A stretch of DNA of 64,000 nucleotides from Peribacillus frigoritolerans (GTDB taxonomy: Bacteria > Bacillota > Bacilli > Bacillales > Bacillaceae): positions 620,001 through 684,000 of the forward strand of contig NZ_SMZY01000003.1 in assembly GCF_004358755.1 (NCBI RefSeq), written 5' to 3'. Both the position numbers and the translations under genes were made by a program. Positions 42,632 to 52,640 of the stretch are shown one piece after another; position 1 is the first letter of the stretch, and each line of letters starts with the position of its first letter. The notes under the pieces are model-generated. The model saw only the letters and a program-made list of their open reading frames with translations. It was not told where the DNA came from and ran no database searches.

Positions 42632-43165
42632 ATGATGAAAATTTTCATGACACAATTGAATGGCCACTTCAACCGGATTCACGAGCAGGAAGAGCCTGCA
42701 ATTGAAGACGGCGCAAGACTGCTCGCTCAAGCTGCAGTCGGAAGCGGCACCATTTATATACATGGGTTTGATGAGCTTAGCGGCATTATTGGAGAAGCCG
42801 TCTTAAGTTCTGAGCCTCTTCCAAGTGCAAAACCTTTGTTTCAGGCTGACGGCACAATGAACAAACTGACAGATGCAGACCGTGTGCTGCTCTTTACCCA
42901 TCGGTCGAATGATCCGAAGGCGATCGAGCTTGCTGAGATGCTGCGTGAAATCGGTGCCGGAACAGTTGGCGTATCATGCTTTATAAAGGATGAAGAAGCT
43001 GGACTTGATGAAATTGTTGACGTTCATATTGATTCAAAGCTTAAAAAGGGCCTGATACCGGATGAGGACGGCAGCCGCTACGGCTATCCTGCTTTAATGA
43101 CTTCCCTGTTTGCTTATTATGCCCTGAGTTTTACATTGAAAGAGATAATTAGTGAGTATGAATAG
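42632..43165 (+). CDS. ywjG: YwjG family protein (DUF2529)
   Basis: 177 residues; AAAGGAGTG precedes ATGATG, and either ATG may be used. DUF2529 family, resembling a SIS-like or sugar-isomerase fold (SGTIYIHGFDELSGIIGEAV, LFTHRSNDPKAIELAEMLRE). Function unknown. It occupies the conserved place between pyrG and spo0F. Confidence 0.85.
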   Translation: MMKIFMTQLNGHFNRIHEQEEPAIEDGARLLAQAAVGSGTIYIHGFDELSGIIGEAVLSSEPLPSAKPLFQADGTMNKLTDADRVLLFTHRSNDPKAIELAEMLREIGAGTVGVSCFIKDEEAGLDEIVDVHIDSKLKKGLIPDEDGSRYGYPALMTSLFAYYALSFTLKEIISEYE

Positions 43166-43320
43166 AAAAGCGGAGCCGAATGTTAAGCTCCGACAGACAG
43201 ATAAGGCGCTTTTGCCTTTACTGACGGGGCCGTTCTGGCCGAGGAGTTTGGCGCCGCAGCCAGACAATAGAAAAGCGGAGCCGACTATTTAGCTTCGGCA
43301 GACAAAGAAAAGCCGATTCC
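43164..43320 (+). repeat. Intergenic repeat family 1, copies E1 (full) and E2 (partial)
   Basis: E1 (about 43164-43268) starts GAAAAGCGGAGCCG right at the ywjG stop and contains GACAGATAAGGCGC and CCGTTCTGGCCGAGGAG. E2 (from 43269) begins again with GAAAAGCGGAGCCG and stops after about 50 bases before the terminator. Confidence 0.88.
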
Positions 43321-43335
43321 ACTATTTGCTCAAAT

Positions 43336-43367
43336 AAAAAACCTGACAGCAAGCTGTCAGGTTTTTT
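43336..43367. terminator. Bidirectional terminator between ywjG and pyrG
   Basis: AAAAAACCTGACAG and CTGTCAGGTTTTTT pair around a CAAG loop, with T-runs on both strands for the two convergent genes. Confidence 0.9.
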
Positions 43368-43371
43368 CATA

Positions 43372-45048
<1,677 letters not shown>

Positions 45049-45162
45049 GTTTTACTTTATAAGATTTGTCCGGGGGGATATAAATATAGTGAAATCGCCT
45101 TGCCCAGCAGGACATGTGCGAACTTCCGGATGCTTATATATGAAGCCTTAAATCATCCGCGC

Positions 45163-45207
45163 TTCGTAAAAATAAGAAAGCTCCCTTTCCGCCTTACGAA
45201 AGGGAGC
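45163..45207 (-). promoter_or_regulatory. pyrG: pyrG attenuator (CTP-controlled terminator)
   Basis: A 10-bp perfect stem, GCTCCCTTTC (5' strand) and GAAAGGGAGC, with an 8-base loop is followed by TTTCTTATTTTT. It starts about 40 bases after a transcription start beginning GGGC. In B. subtilis, CTP shortage makes RNA polymerase add extra G residues at the start, and the G-tract pairs with the CUCCCUUUC strand to block this terminator. All required parts are present. Confidence 0.9.
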
Positions 45208-45246
45208 ATGGTATATAGAATCCATAGGTATTGCTTTTAAAGAGCC

Positions 45247-45283
45247 CAAATAAGATTCTACCTAGTTGATACCTGAAAGTCAA
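45247..45283 (-). promoter_or_regulatory. pyrG: pyrG promoter with GGGCTC start
   Basis: On the minus strand TTGACT (45283-45278), 17 bases, TAGAAT (45260-45255), then seven bases to the initially transcribed GGGCTC (first G at 45247). The GGGC start is what allows reiterative G addition. Confidence 0.88.
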
Positions 45284-45288
45284 GATGA

Positions 45289-45846
45289 TTATAAATCTTC
45301 TTCCTCGTCTTCTTCAAGGTCCTCATCCAGGTCTTCATCTAACTCTTCTTCTTCGAGAACGAAGTCTTCTTCTTCAATGACTTCATCGATTTCCTCTGCA
45401 TCGTCATCCAGATCGTCGTCATCATCATCAAGATCATCGTCTGTATCGTCTTCGTACTCTTCAATGTCATCATATTCTAATTCTTCTTCATCAACCTCAT
45501 CGAAATCTTCAAGCTCAAGCTCTTCAACAACCGCTTTTTTCGCTTTTTTCTTCTTAGGCTTAGCGACCGGCACGACCTCTTCTTCGATTTGCTCGTATGG
45601 GTACCAGCTGCGGAGTCCCCAAGTATTTTCCCCAACACAAATATAACGTCCGTCGATATTCAAATCTGTGTAGAATTGAGAAATTTTATCTTCAACCTGG
45701 CTTTGTGTCAGGCCGATAATTTGGCTGATCTCTTTTACTAAATCTTTGAAAAGATATGGCTGTTTCTTGTCTGTCATCAGGTCGTATGCAACTTCAACCA
45801 TTGATAATTCTTTAAGCTGGTCCTTGGAATATTGTGAAATACTCAA
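45289..45846 (-). CDS. rpoE: RNA polymerase delta subunit, TTG start
   Basis: 185 residues from TTG at 45846 ([20 protein letters not shown]), which has AAAGGGAG about ten bases upstream; the frame stays open to 45897 without a site. N-terminal folded domain (about 1-90, ending [13 protein letters not shown]), a Lys-rich stretch KPKKKKAKK, then about 70 mostly Asp/Glu residues. The acidic tail competes with nucleic acid and promotes polymerase recycling. Confidence 0.95.
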   Translation of the reverse strand: MSISQYSKDQLKELSMVEVAYDLMTDKKQPYLFKDLVKEISQIIGLTQSQVEDKISQFYTDLNIDGRYICVGENTWGLRSWYPYEQIEEEVVPVAKPKKKKAKKAVVEELELEDFDEVDEEELEYDDIEEYEDDTDDDLDDDDDDLDDDAEEIDEVIEEEDFVLEEEELDEDLDEDLEEDEEEDL

Positions 45847-46061
45847 AGTGAGGCACTCCCTTTCTTGTCGTTCATCTATTGAAGGTGATTTTTTCACCCT
45901 ATAAGAAATTCGGAAGTGAGATTGATAGCACCGTCCGAATCCTATGTATTCAAGTCATACCATTCATTATAAACAAATTCTAACACTTTATGCTACCTTA
46001 ATCTTCTTCCTTGTAATAAATCAGAATAATTTTTATCATTTCTATTAAAATTTAGAACTTC

Positions 46062-46090
46062 ATAGAAAAACCCGGAAGAATTTCCGAGTT
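46062..46090 (-). terminator. Terminator of the Ter island after telA
   Basis: On the minus strand AACTCGGAA and TTCCGGGTT pair (one G-U) around a short loop, followed by TTT. It starts immediately after the telA stop. Confidence 0.7.
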
Positions 46091-47179
46091 TCAGCGGCTG
46101 TTTTTGATTTGTTTAAAATTATTCTGAAGCTCCTGGAGCCGGACACGGCCTTGTTCGCGAAGCTGTTTGTTCTCATCTTCAATGGCTTTTGTTTCCTGCA
46201 TCCCTTTCAGGATAATGCTCCAGGTTTCTTCGATTGTTTCCATTTTTATGCTGGGACTTCCTGAGAGTCTCGCAATATCAACACTTTGCTTTGATATATT
46301 TTGAGCGTTGCGGACAAGCATCTCATTTGTGCGTTTTTCAAGCTCGTTCATTGAATCAGCCACAAGCTTTTGTCTTTTTGCAGCGATGGCGTTGATCAGA
46401 CCTGTTTTAAAGATCGGAATAGTTGTGACGAAAGCTGAGTTGATTTTTCCAATCAGCTTTGTATTTCCTCTCTGCAGGAGACGAATTTGCGGCGCTGACT
46501 GATAAGCCACTTGTTTAGCAAGCTCCAGGTCATACACTCTTTGTTCAAGTACTTCTACCGCATTACGCATCGTATCAAGCTCCATTTGTGCAAGCTGATC
46601 TCCTGATGCCGCTTTTGTTTCTAAAGCAGGAAGCTGCTGCTTCAGCTCAGCTGCTTTCATATCTCCGGCCACGATATATTTTTCAAGCTCCATGTAATAT
46701 TGGAAATTTTGTTCATACAGCTGTTCAAGTGTATTCGTTGAACGTTTCATTTCATCTTCATATTTAACGATTTCCATGTACACTTTATCAATTTCCCCGC
46801 CCATTGTCTGGTACTTGGACATGATTTTCTCTACCATCTTCTGGCCGCGGTTAAAGATTTTTTTCATAAACCCTTTTTGCTCCGCAAAATCCTTTGGATC
46901 AAAGCGGTCCATGATCTTGCCGAGGTGTTTAAGCAGAGCGCTCGACTCTTCCATGCTGCTTGACTGCATTGTATTTAATATTTTCCCTGAAAAAGCGGAA
47001 ATTTCATCTGCCGGCGCTTTTCCATATTCAAGCATGCCGACTTGATTTCGGTGGTCGATCATTTGCGCAAGCTTTTGAACTTCAGGTTCTTTTTGCAGCT
47101 GCACCTTCATACTGTTAGGTCCTTCCTGCAGAACCTCTTCCATTTGATCCACTTTACTGAGTCCTGGTACTTGAGACAT
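46091..47179 (-). CDS. telA: TelA/YceH toxic-anion-resistance protein
   Basis: 362 residues, mostly long helices, with the PF05816 hallmarks: a charged N-terminus, RFDPKDFAEQKGFMKKIFN, MAINAIAAKRQ-like segment TGLINAIAAKRQKLVADS and LVRNAQNISKQSVDIARLSG. TelA proteins are tied to tellurite, colistin and cell-envelope stress in Ter clusters; the mechanism is unclear. In B. subtilis the homologue YceH lies directly after YceG, as here. GGGAGGAGACCAAT precedes the ATG. Confidence 0.9.
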   Translation of the reverse strand: MSQVPGLSKVDQMEEVLQEGPNSMKVQLQKEPEVQKLAQMIDHRNQVGMLEYGKAPADEISAFSGKILNTMQSSSMEESSALLKHLGKIMDRFDPKDFAEQKGFMKKIFNRGQKMVEKIMSKYQTMGGEIDKVYMEIVKYEDEMKRSTNTLEQLYEQNFQYYMELEKYIVAGDMKAAELKQQLPALETKAASGDQLAQMELDTMRNAVEVLEQRVYDLELAKQVAYQSAPQIRLLQRGNTKLIGKINSAFVTTIPIFKTGLINAIAAKRQKLVADSMNELEKRTNEMLVRNAQNISKQSVDIARLSGSPSIKMETIEETWSIILKGMQETKAIEDENKQLREQGRVRLQELQNNFKQIKNSR

Positions 47180-47205
47180 ATTGGTCTCCTCCCTTGTTCA
47201 TAAAA

Positions 47206-48813
47206 TCAGAACATTTTCCGGATGAATTTTTTCAGGCGCGAAGGCTCTTGGAATTCTTCTCCAAAGCTCATCTCATCCAGCCAATGACTGTCAAAATATC
47301 GTTCATCAACAAAGTTTTCAATGTCGTTATGGCCCGGTGGATTGTATAGGACGATATCCAGTCCGAATTCATTCATTAACAGCAGTACAGCTGCATCAGC
47401 ACGGGTCATGAATCCGTTATTCTCATTATTGTAAAGCACAATCCGCGGCACATATTGAGAGTAATCGAAATTCTGCATCAGCTTGATCATGCTGTTTGGA
47501 ATATTCATAGCCTGATTAAACAAATACAGCTGCAGATCATATAAACTTTCCTGATCTAGTTTTTTTAATTTAGGGTGCGCACAATATCTCGAGATCGCTT
47601 CTGCGATTCCCTTTTGCAGGCCAGTCGGAAGATTGCTGTATCTCCACCAATGGCTGTTCATCATTTTTTCAGCCTGCAGCTCCTGGTTTTCCCCTAGTGC
47701 ATTTTGATAATGAAAGTGAGGGTTTCCTTTCGCTTCCCAAGTAAAAGGAAACTGCTTAATAACCTCTGAATATTCATAATCGGTCAAGTCCTGAATTTTG
47801 CTCCAGTAAGCCCGGCGGTTTTTGGTCATGCCGAAAATTTTTGAAAAGATGGCCGGGATATTTACTGTATTGTTTCGGACTTCAAAATTCGGCCTTAAAA
47901 AGGCCCTTTCTTTTATAAGAATAAAAAGTTCATCATAGGTTGTTTTCAGCGTAATGGCATTCGGAGAATAATTTCTGAATTGCCACGGCTTATAAAGCAT
48001 GGAATCATCGGAATGAAGAACCTGGTCGATTTCTTTCGATGCTTTATAGGCAATGGTAGAAGTCCGCTCCGGCCTTGTTTTTGGAAACGCTGTCAGTTGA
48101 TGAGTCCCCGGATAGCGAATGATCTTACTGATCGCTTCAAACGGATCTGCATCCGCCAGTATATCCGTCCCTTCAGGATGCGCAACGATGACATCGCAGC
48201 CGAAAAGAATGAGGAACTTAAGGAAGTGCTGCTCGCTTGGCGTCGCATTTCCATACCAGAAAAACGCCGGTATTCTATCTTCTTGATTGGCTGTTTTTTC
48301 AAGCTCTTTATATAAGTGATTCCATGTCCATTTGACAAGATCCACAATGACTCTTCTGAAATCCCCTGTTTCATCCTTGCGATTTTCGAAAAAGGGAGTC
48401 AGCACCTTGATGACACAAGCTCTCAAATGGCGGTTCAATTCAGGATTTTCAAGCATTGGAAGCAGCTGATCACGGTCCATAAAAGCAACAAACCGGTTCA
48501 CTGATAGCTTTTCTTTTCCATGCAGAATCAATAAGTTCTGAATCGCCTGGAATTTCTCTTGAGGAATGGTTTTATCGAGATTTTCACTGATAAAGTGAAT
48601 CTCAAGCTCGTCATTGTGAACGAGATCGTAAAGCGTTTGAAAATACTCATCTTCCACTAAAGGTGTTCCGAGCATGCGAATGGCTATTTGAGGGATTTTC
48701 ATTTCAGAGGGAGTATTCACAAATCCCGAGCGCTCAGATAACGGCTGAAAAAGAAGCACTTGCCAATCTGTTTCAAGATTAGCCGCTGCTACTGGCTGAT
48801 ATGTTCGAATCAT
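47206..48813 (-). CDS. yceG: YceG-like component of the Ter system
   Basis: 535 residues from ATG at 48813, with GGGGGAGGGAAGAG upstream. Similar in length and pattern to B. subtilis YceG (conserved segments PAFFWYGNATPSEQHFLKF, LFGCDVIVAHPEGTDIL, MTRADAAVLLLMNEFGLDIV, LYNPPGHNDIENF). The C-terminal part, with its NPPG motif after a strand, has been described as part of the Ter biosynthetic module. Enzymatic role unknown. Coupled to telA by a 26-base gap. Confidence 0.85.
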   Translation of the reverse strand: MIRTYQPVAAANLETDWQVLLFQPLSERSGFVNTPSEMKIPQIAIRMLGTPLVEDEYFQTLYDLVHNDELEIHFISENLDKTIPQEKFQAIQNLLILHGKEKLSVNRFVAFMDRDQLLPMLENPELNRHLRACVIKVLTPFFENRKDETGDFRRVIVDLVKWTWNHLYKELEKTANQEDRIPAFFWYGNATPSEQHFLKFLILFGCDVIVAHPEGTDILADADPFEAISKIIRYPGTHQLTAFPKTRPERTSTIAYKASKEIDQVLHSDDSMLYKPWQFRNYSPNAITLKTTYDELFILIKERAFLRPNFEVRNNTVNIPAIFSKIFGMTKNRRAYWSKIQDLTDYEYSEVIKQFPFTWEAKGNPHFHYQNALGENQELQAEKMMNSHWWRYSNLPTGLQKGIAEAISRYCAHPKLKKLDQESLYDLQLYLFNQAMNIPNSMIKLMQNFDYSQYVPRIVLYNNENNGFMTRADAAVLLLMNEFGLDIVLYNPPGHNDIENFVDERYFDSHWLDEMSFGEEFQEPSRLKKFIRKMF

Positions 48814-48858
48814 CTCTCTTCCCTCCCCCAAAAAGTCACTTCAGCAGTCTATGTTTAA

Positions 48859-48964
48859 GGCTGTTTTCTCATTGATTGTTGTTTTACATGATAAATGTTG
48901 TCCGTTCCTTTTCGCTCCACTTAACATTTAGTCTGACAACAACAATATTTACGAAAAAAGAGCC
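48859..48964. repeat. MITE-like repeat family 2, copy 1
   Basis: 106 bases with imperfect terminal inverted repeats (GGCTGTTTTCTCATTGATTG at one end, CAATATTTACGAAAAAAGAG at the other) and the inner block ATAAATGTTGTCCGTTCC. It shares both ends and the inner block with the copy at 62035. Located between the small HTH gene and yceG. Confidence 0.8.
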
Positions 48965-49014
48965 ATGTTTAAAGATTCGTTTGAGCAGAAATGAAAATAA
49001 GTTCCCAAAAAGAG

Positions 49015-49227
49015 CTATCTGCCTGTTCTCTTTTCGCCAAATACGTGCTGCATTCCTTCACTTGTTACAACCCAAGTTTTACCAAATTTCCGAATGGTGC
49101 CTCTTGGGAACTGATTGATTCGTTTCCGCAGGGTTGAATCGTCAATTCCCCATACCCGGCAGGCCTGTGAAGAACTCATAATATTTTTATCACATAAATT
49201 TGTATGGTTCTTTTCTAATGTAACCAA
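49015..49227 (-). CDS. Small helix-turn-helix protein in the Ter island, TTG start
   Basis: 70 residues from TTG at 49227, six bases after GGAGTG; the GTG at 49236 lies inside that site. The core reads MSSSQACRVWGIDDSTLRKR, then INQFPRGTIRKFGKTWVVTS and EGMQHVFGE: a recognition helix followed by a beta wing, as in short excisionase-like or MerR-like DNA-binding proteins. No metal-binding Cys pair or effector domain. It lies between the HAD gene and yceG, same strand, and may regulate the island; that is inference. Confidence 0.7.
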   Translation of the reverse strand: MVTLEKNHTNLCDKNIMSSSQACRVWGIDDSTLRKRINQFPRGTIRKFGKTWVVTSEGMQHVFGEKRTGR

Positions 49228-49330
49228 TACGTTCACTCCAATAATATCTAAAGAAAATCAAATCGTTCAGCCATTTGACAACGGAAACACCTTATTAATA
49301 TTGTACCAGCACAAGGTAAATATTTCTATT

Positions 49331-50146
49331 TTATAACTCAGCTGGTGCCGGGCTTACTTTTGCCAATACGTTCTCCAAAATTTCTTCGGATGCAAAAATC
49401 CCGTTTTTGTTCGTTCTTTTAATCGTTTCTACTAGTCGTGTATTTGATTCGCCCAATTCTCCGTGCAGCGGTGAAAAAGCATGATCTGCCCCTTCAAGCA
49501 TGCATAGGTCAAGTAATGAATCTCCTGCAGTAATCACGGTTTTTGCGCCAATCGCTTCTTTGACATAAGCAACGGCGTCCCATTTGTTGATCGGCTTCGG
49601 TACAAAGTAGAGCTTTCTTCCCTGCAGAGAGTGCTTCCAGCCGTGGCGGTCGAGCCAGAGGATAAATTCCTGCAGACGCACCTCAGGAATGAGAGCGCGG
49701 TCGATAATATTATATAGAAAAAGATTTTCAGCATTTTTTTGTTTTAACACCCAATCGTCTGCTGCAATCTCCTGAAACTTGCGGGAAACCTCTTCTAAAC
49801 TTGTGCACTCAGTTTTCATCAAGTTTTCTAAATGCTGTTTCCATTCCTCGTCCAGCTTTCCGTTCTTGAACACATGTCCTCCATTGCTCGTGACCGCGTA
49901 TCCCGGGATAATTTCCTCCTGGAAAACAGTGATGCGCTCGTATTGTGAGGGTGTTCTTGTCGTAACGGGAACAAAGGTCATTTGCTCTGAAATTTCCTTA
50001 AGCATGGAAATCGCTTTTTTCGTCATAAATGAGATTTCCTGACCATCCAGCATTTCGATCAGGCGAATATCAGAATCGCTCACCGGCTCACGGAAGGACC
50101 TTCTTGAATAAATGAGTGTTTGATCCAGATCACTTGCAAAAATCAC
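49331..50146 (-). CDS. HAD-superfamily phosphatase of the Ter biosynthetic module, GTG start
   Basis: 271 residues from a GTG with AGGAGGAACAATCT upstream. HAD motif I FASDLDQTLIYS (Asp6, Asp8), motif II FVPVTTRTPSQ, motif III Lys in PKPINKWDAV and motif IV TAGDSLLDLCMLEG, with a Cof-type cap. It likely removes phosphate from a small molecule, in this context an intermediate of the predicted nucleoside-like product. It starts 12 bases after the preceding phosphoribosyltransferase gene. Confidence 0.88.
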   Translation of the reverse strand: MIFASDLDQTLIYSRRSFREPVSDSDIRLIEMLDGQEISFMTKKAISMLKEISEQMTFVPVTTRTPSQYERITVFQEEIIPGYAVTSNGGHVFKNGKLDEEWKQHLENLMKTECTSLEEVSRKFQEIAADDWVLKQKNAENLFLYNIIDRALIPEVRLQEFILWLDRHGWKHSLQGRKLYFVPKPINKWDAVAYVKEAIGAKTVITAGDSLLDLCMLEGADHAFSPLHGELGESNTRLVETIKRTNKNGIFASEEILENVLAKVSPAPAEL

Positions 50147-50158
50147 AGATTGTTCCTC

Positions 50159-51277
50159 CTAGTTTAGGGGCTTTATTATGCCGCAGCATGAATATGACAT
50201 GTTCTTGTATTCAATCACGGGTACATTTCGTTCTTTTGCCAGCATGAAAATGTGTTCGAGATCCTTATTGTTCAAATCCTTAACAAGAATTTTCCAAGGG
50301 ATTCTGCGTAAAAGAACGCGCGTTGTTTCGCCTACTCCCGGTTTTACATGATGAATGTTTTCTATGCTGAAATCATCCTGAATTTGTTTAATATCCTGGA
50401 TGCCTTTCCAAGTCGGCTCTTTGTCTTCAGCCTCAAGTTTTACCAGCTGTTCGCTGATTTCTTCAGCAACATGTGCAAATTCTGAGACGACCACATCAAT
50501 AAAATGGTTCGACACATCTTCAGGAATCAGTTCCGAATAATATTTCGCTCCGTGAAAATCATCAGGCCCAATGAACTGGTCATTTAATACGGTTCTGCTT
50601 ACCAATCCTGAAACGGTAGAATTCAGGCAGGCACTTGGAATTAAGAAGTCTTCACGAGTTCCGTAAATCTCCGTGCAATAGCCAGGATCCGCCAAGACAG
50701 CAAGCGAATCATCGATGTGCATGTCGTATTTGCTGTTGAAGTCGGCCATCGCCTCTGTCAATTCTCTTGTAATAGCCCCTTTTCCAGTCCACCCGTCCAC
50801 AAATTGAACATGGTCATTTGGATGATTTTGAGCAATATACCTCATTGCATTTTCATCGATGCCGCGTCCTCTTACGATGGAAACACTGTAATGCGGAACA
50901 TCGAGTTGATAAGTTTGCATAAAGTATCTTTTCATTAAAATGCCGATTGGCGTACCTGCTCTTGCAAGGGATACAAGAACGATGCTGCGTCCTTTCACTT
51001 GCAGGATGCGCTCAGCCACTGTTCCTACTGCAATCGCCAATTTTCGTTTGTACATATCTAAAGAATGATGAAAAAGCTGTAAATATTCGTCTGTCGGCTT
51101 ATATTCAATCGGAAGCATTTCTGAATAATGAGTTCCGCTTTGTACAGCCTGCTCTCTTTCTAATGTTGATTTTTCAAGGGTAACGTCACTCAGGTCCTTT
51201 AATAAGAAAATAACGTCCTGCTTCGAATAGCTTCCCATTGCTTGTGGCTTTGGCAATTGCTGCTCCACCTTATTCAT
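50159..51277 (-). CDS. Phosphoribosyltransferase-like protein with C-terminal PELOTA domain (StiP family)
   Basis: 372 residues from ATG at 51277, seven bases after AAGGAAG; a GTG at 51286 is less well placed. The central domain has VLVSLARAGTPIGILMKRY and DGWTGKGAITREL, the pyrophosphate and PRPP loops of the PRTase_1/StiP family (databases sometimes label it cysteine protease StiP). The last 60 residues (RVLLRRIPWKILVKDLNNKD, VPVIEYKNMSYSCCGIIKP) fit the PELOTA RNA-binding-like domain. It overlaps the upstream gene by eight bases. Confidence 0.85.
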   Translation of the reverse strand: MNKVEQQLPKPQAMGSYSKQDVIFLLKDLSDVTLEKSTLEREQAVQSGTHYSEMLPIEYKPTDEYLQLFHHSLDMYKRKLAIAVGTVAERILQVKGRSIVLVSLARAGTPIGILMKRYFMQTYQLDVPHYSVSIVRGRGIDENAMRYIAQNHPNDHVQFVDGWTGKGAITRELTEAMADFNSKYDMHIDDSLAVLADPGYCTEIYGTREDFLIPSACLNSTVSGLVSRTVLNDQFIGPDDFHGAKYYSELIPEDVSNHFIDVVVSEFAHVAEEISEQLVKLEAEDKEPTWKGIQDIKQIQDDFSIENIHHVKPGVGETTRVLLRRIPWKILVKDLNNKDLEHIFMLAKERNVPVIEYKNMSYSCCGIIKPLN

Positions 51278-52640
51278 CTGCTGCACTTCCTTTTTTGTTT
51301 GTACTGAAAAAAACGAGATTGATAATCGGAAAAACGCTTTTCAGCTGTTTCATCATAGATTGCATGTGGTCACCTAAAACAGTCCGTTCAAAAAAGACGA
51401 AAACTTCGTCGTATTGATCCTGCTCTGCATTATAAAAGTAATTAGCCGTCTCTCCGTCTTCCGGGTTTGTATAGGGATAAGCGCTTTTCACCGCGTAATC
51501 TTCCCGGTTAACCGGATGAATCGGACTTCTGGTAGTAGATTGATAGAAGATCCCATCACCCATAAAGGATGCTGTTTTCATCGGCACATACATAAATTCC
51601 CCAGTGCCAAGGCATAAAGTCTTCTTTCCCTTACGGAACTCAAGCAGCTTAGCCGCTGCTTGTTTACAATACTCATCCACACTAAGCTGTTCCTGATCTG
51701 AAAGGCCGAATCTGCCAGTGTGTAATAAATAAGGCGCAGATAGAAGTTCGGAAGAATAAGGAGTTACGCCATCTTCACTAGATAAATAGATTTCGTTAAT
51801 CTCTGTTTCTGACAAGGATGATTCTTCTTTTTCACCCTGATTCTCTGCTACCGGGTTCCCTGTTGTTGTAATAAGGCCTGTTATTAAAGAAACTGTATGG
51901 ATTTTAACCCCAAGTCTTTCTTCTGTTTCTCTGAATCTCTGCTGGTCTTCTTCTGAGCGCCAGTCCAGAATCGACACGACTGTATATTCGCGGCGCGGAT
52001 ATTTCGCCTGGATCGATTCTATGATATTCAGCGCTGTTTTTCCTGTAGTTACTTCATCATCAACTAAAACAATGGGGCTTGCATTTTCAAATAGACTCTC
52101 GTCCACATAACAGCGGTGAGAGGTCGCATGAGAGTGCTCTTCTTCAAAATTGATGATGGAATCCATTCCAGATACCATTTCCCTTGTTGTATGAAAAAAA
52201 GAGGCATGTTCAAAGTTTTCAAAGACTGCATGTCCAAGGGCAGTTGCCGTTTCAGCAAACCCTATGAAAAGAGCCGGTTCACACAAAGCATGGCGGTACT
52301 CGCTCTTTTGAATCGCTTCCCCGTTTAAGCCTGCGAGAATCTGATCTCTTTCAGGATGTGTTTCACCATGCACAACTTCCATATATCTTGCTGCAAGAGC
52401 TTGTCCAGTAAGAAGAGCAAGCGTTGGATTTACAGGAATATGTTTGCCGAGGACTTTGCTCACAAATAAGAAGCCGCGTTTTTTATTAATCCGTGCTGCC
52501 ATAGAAAACAGGTTTTCCAAAGGAAGAAGATACGGATTGCTTGTCAGTTCAATTTCTACAGAAAGCTTCCCTAATAAATCAAATGTATAATTGCTCGTTT
52601 GTTGTTTCGCTGATAAGGTCAATAAATGATTGCTGCTCAT
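51270..52640 (-). CDS. Phosphoribosyltransferase with TRSP domain
   Basis: 456 residues. N-terminal PRTase_2 region with the PRPP motif PIVLVDDEVTTGKTALN (about 189-205); the C-terminal TRSP domain carries its namesake residues at 370-373 (STTRSPIHPV) and CLGTGEFMYVPM. A linker rich in Glu/Ser separates them. These domains occur almost only in Ter-associated biosynthetic operons. GGGGTGTTCC precedes the ATG, which lies 62 bases inside the upstream lyase gene. Confidence 0.87.
   Translation of the reverse strand: MSSNHLLTLSAKQQTSNYTFDLLGKLSVEIELTSNPYLLPLENLFSMAARINKKRGFLFVSKVLGKHIPVNPTLALLTGQALAARYMEVVHGETHPERDQILAGLNGEAIQKSEYRHALCEPALFIGFAETATALGHAVFENFEHASFFHTTREMVSGMDSIINFEEEHSHATSHRCYVDESLFENASPIVLVDDEVTTGKTALNIIESIQAKYPRREYTVVSILDWRSEEDQQRFRETEERLGVKIHTVSLITGLITTTGNPVAENQGEKEESSLSETEINEIYLSSEDGVTPYSSELLSAPYLLHTGRFGLSDQEQLSVDEYCKQAAAKLLEFRKGKKTLCLGTGEFMYVPMKTASFMGDGIFYQSTTRSPIHPVNREDYAVKSAYPYTNPEDGETANYFYNAEQDQYDEVFVFFERTVLGDHMQSMMKQLKSVFPIINLVFFSTNKKGSAADE

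Noticed and set aside
45266-45646. Plus-strand frame of about 126 codons, nearly all Ser in the middle
   Set aside because: It is the antisense of the Asp/Glu-rich tail of RpoE (GAT/GAA read backwards give Ser-like codons); no ribosome site.
50159-51277. Cysteine protease (database name StiP) as the activity of this protein
   Set aside because: The PRPP-loop-like motifs and operon context favour a phosphoribosyltransferase; no protease Cys-His arrangement was evident.
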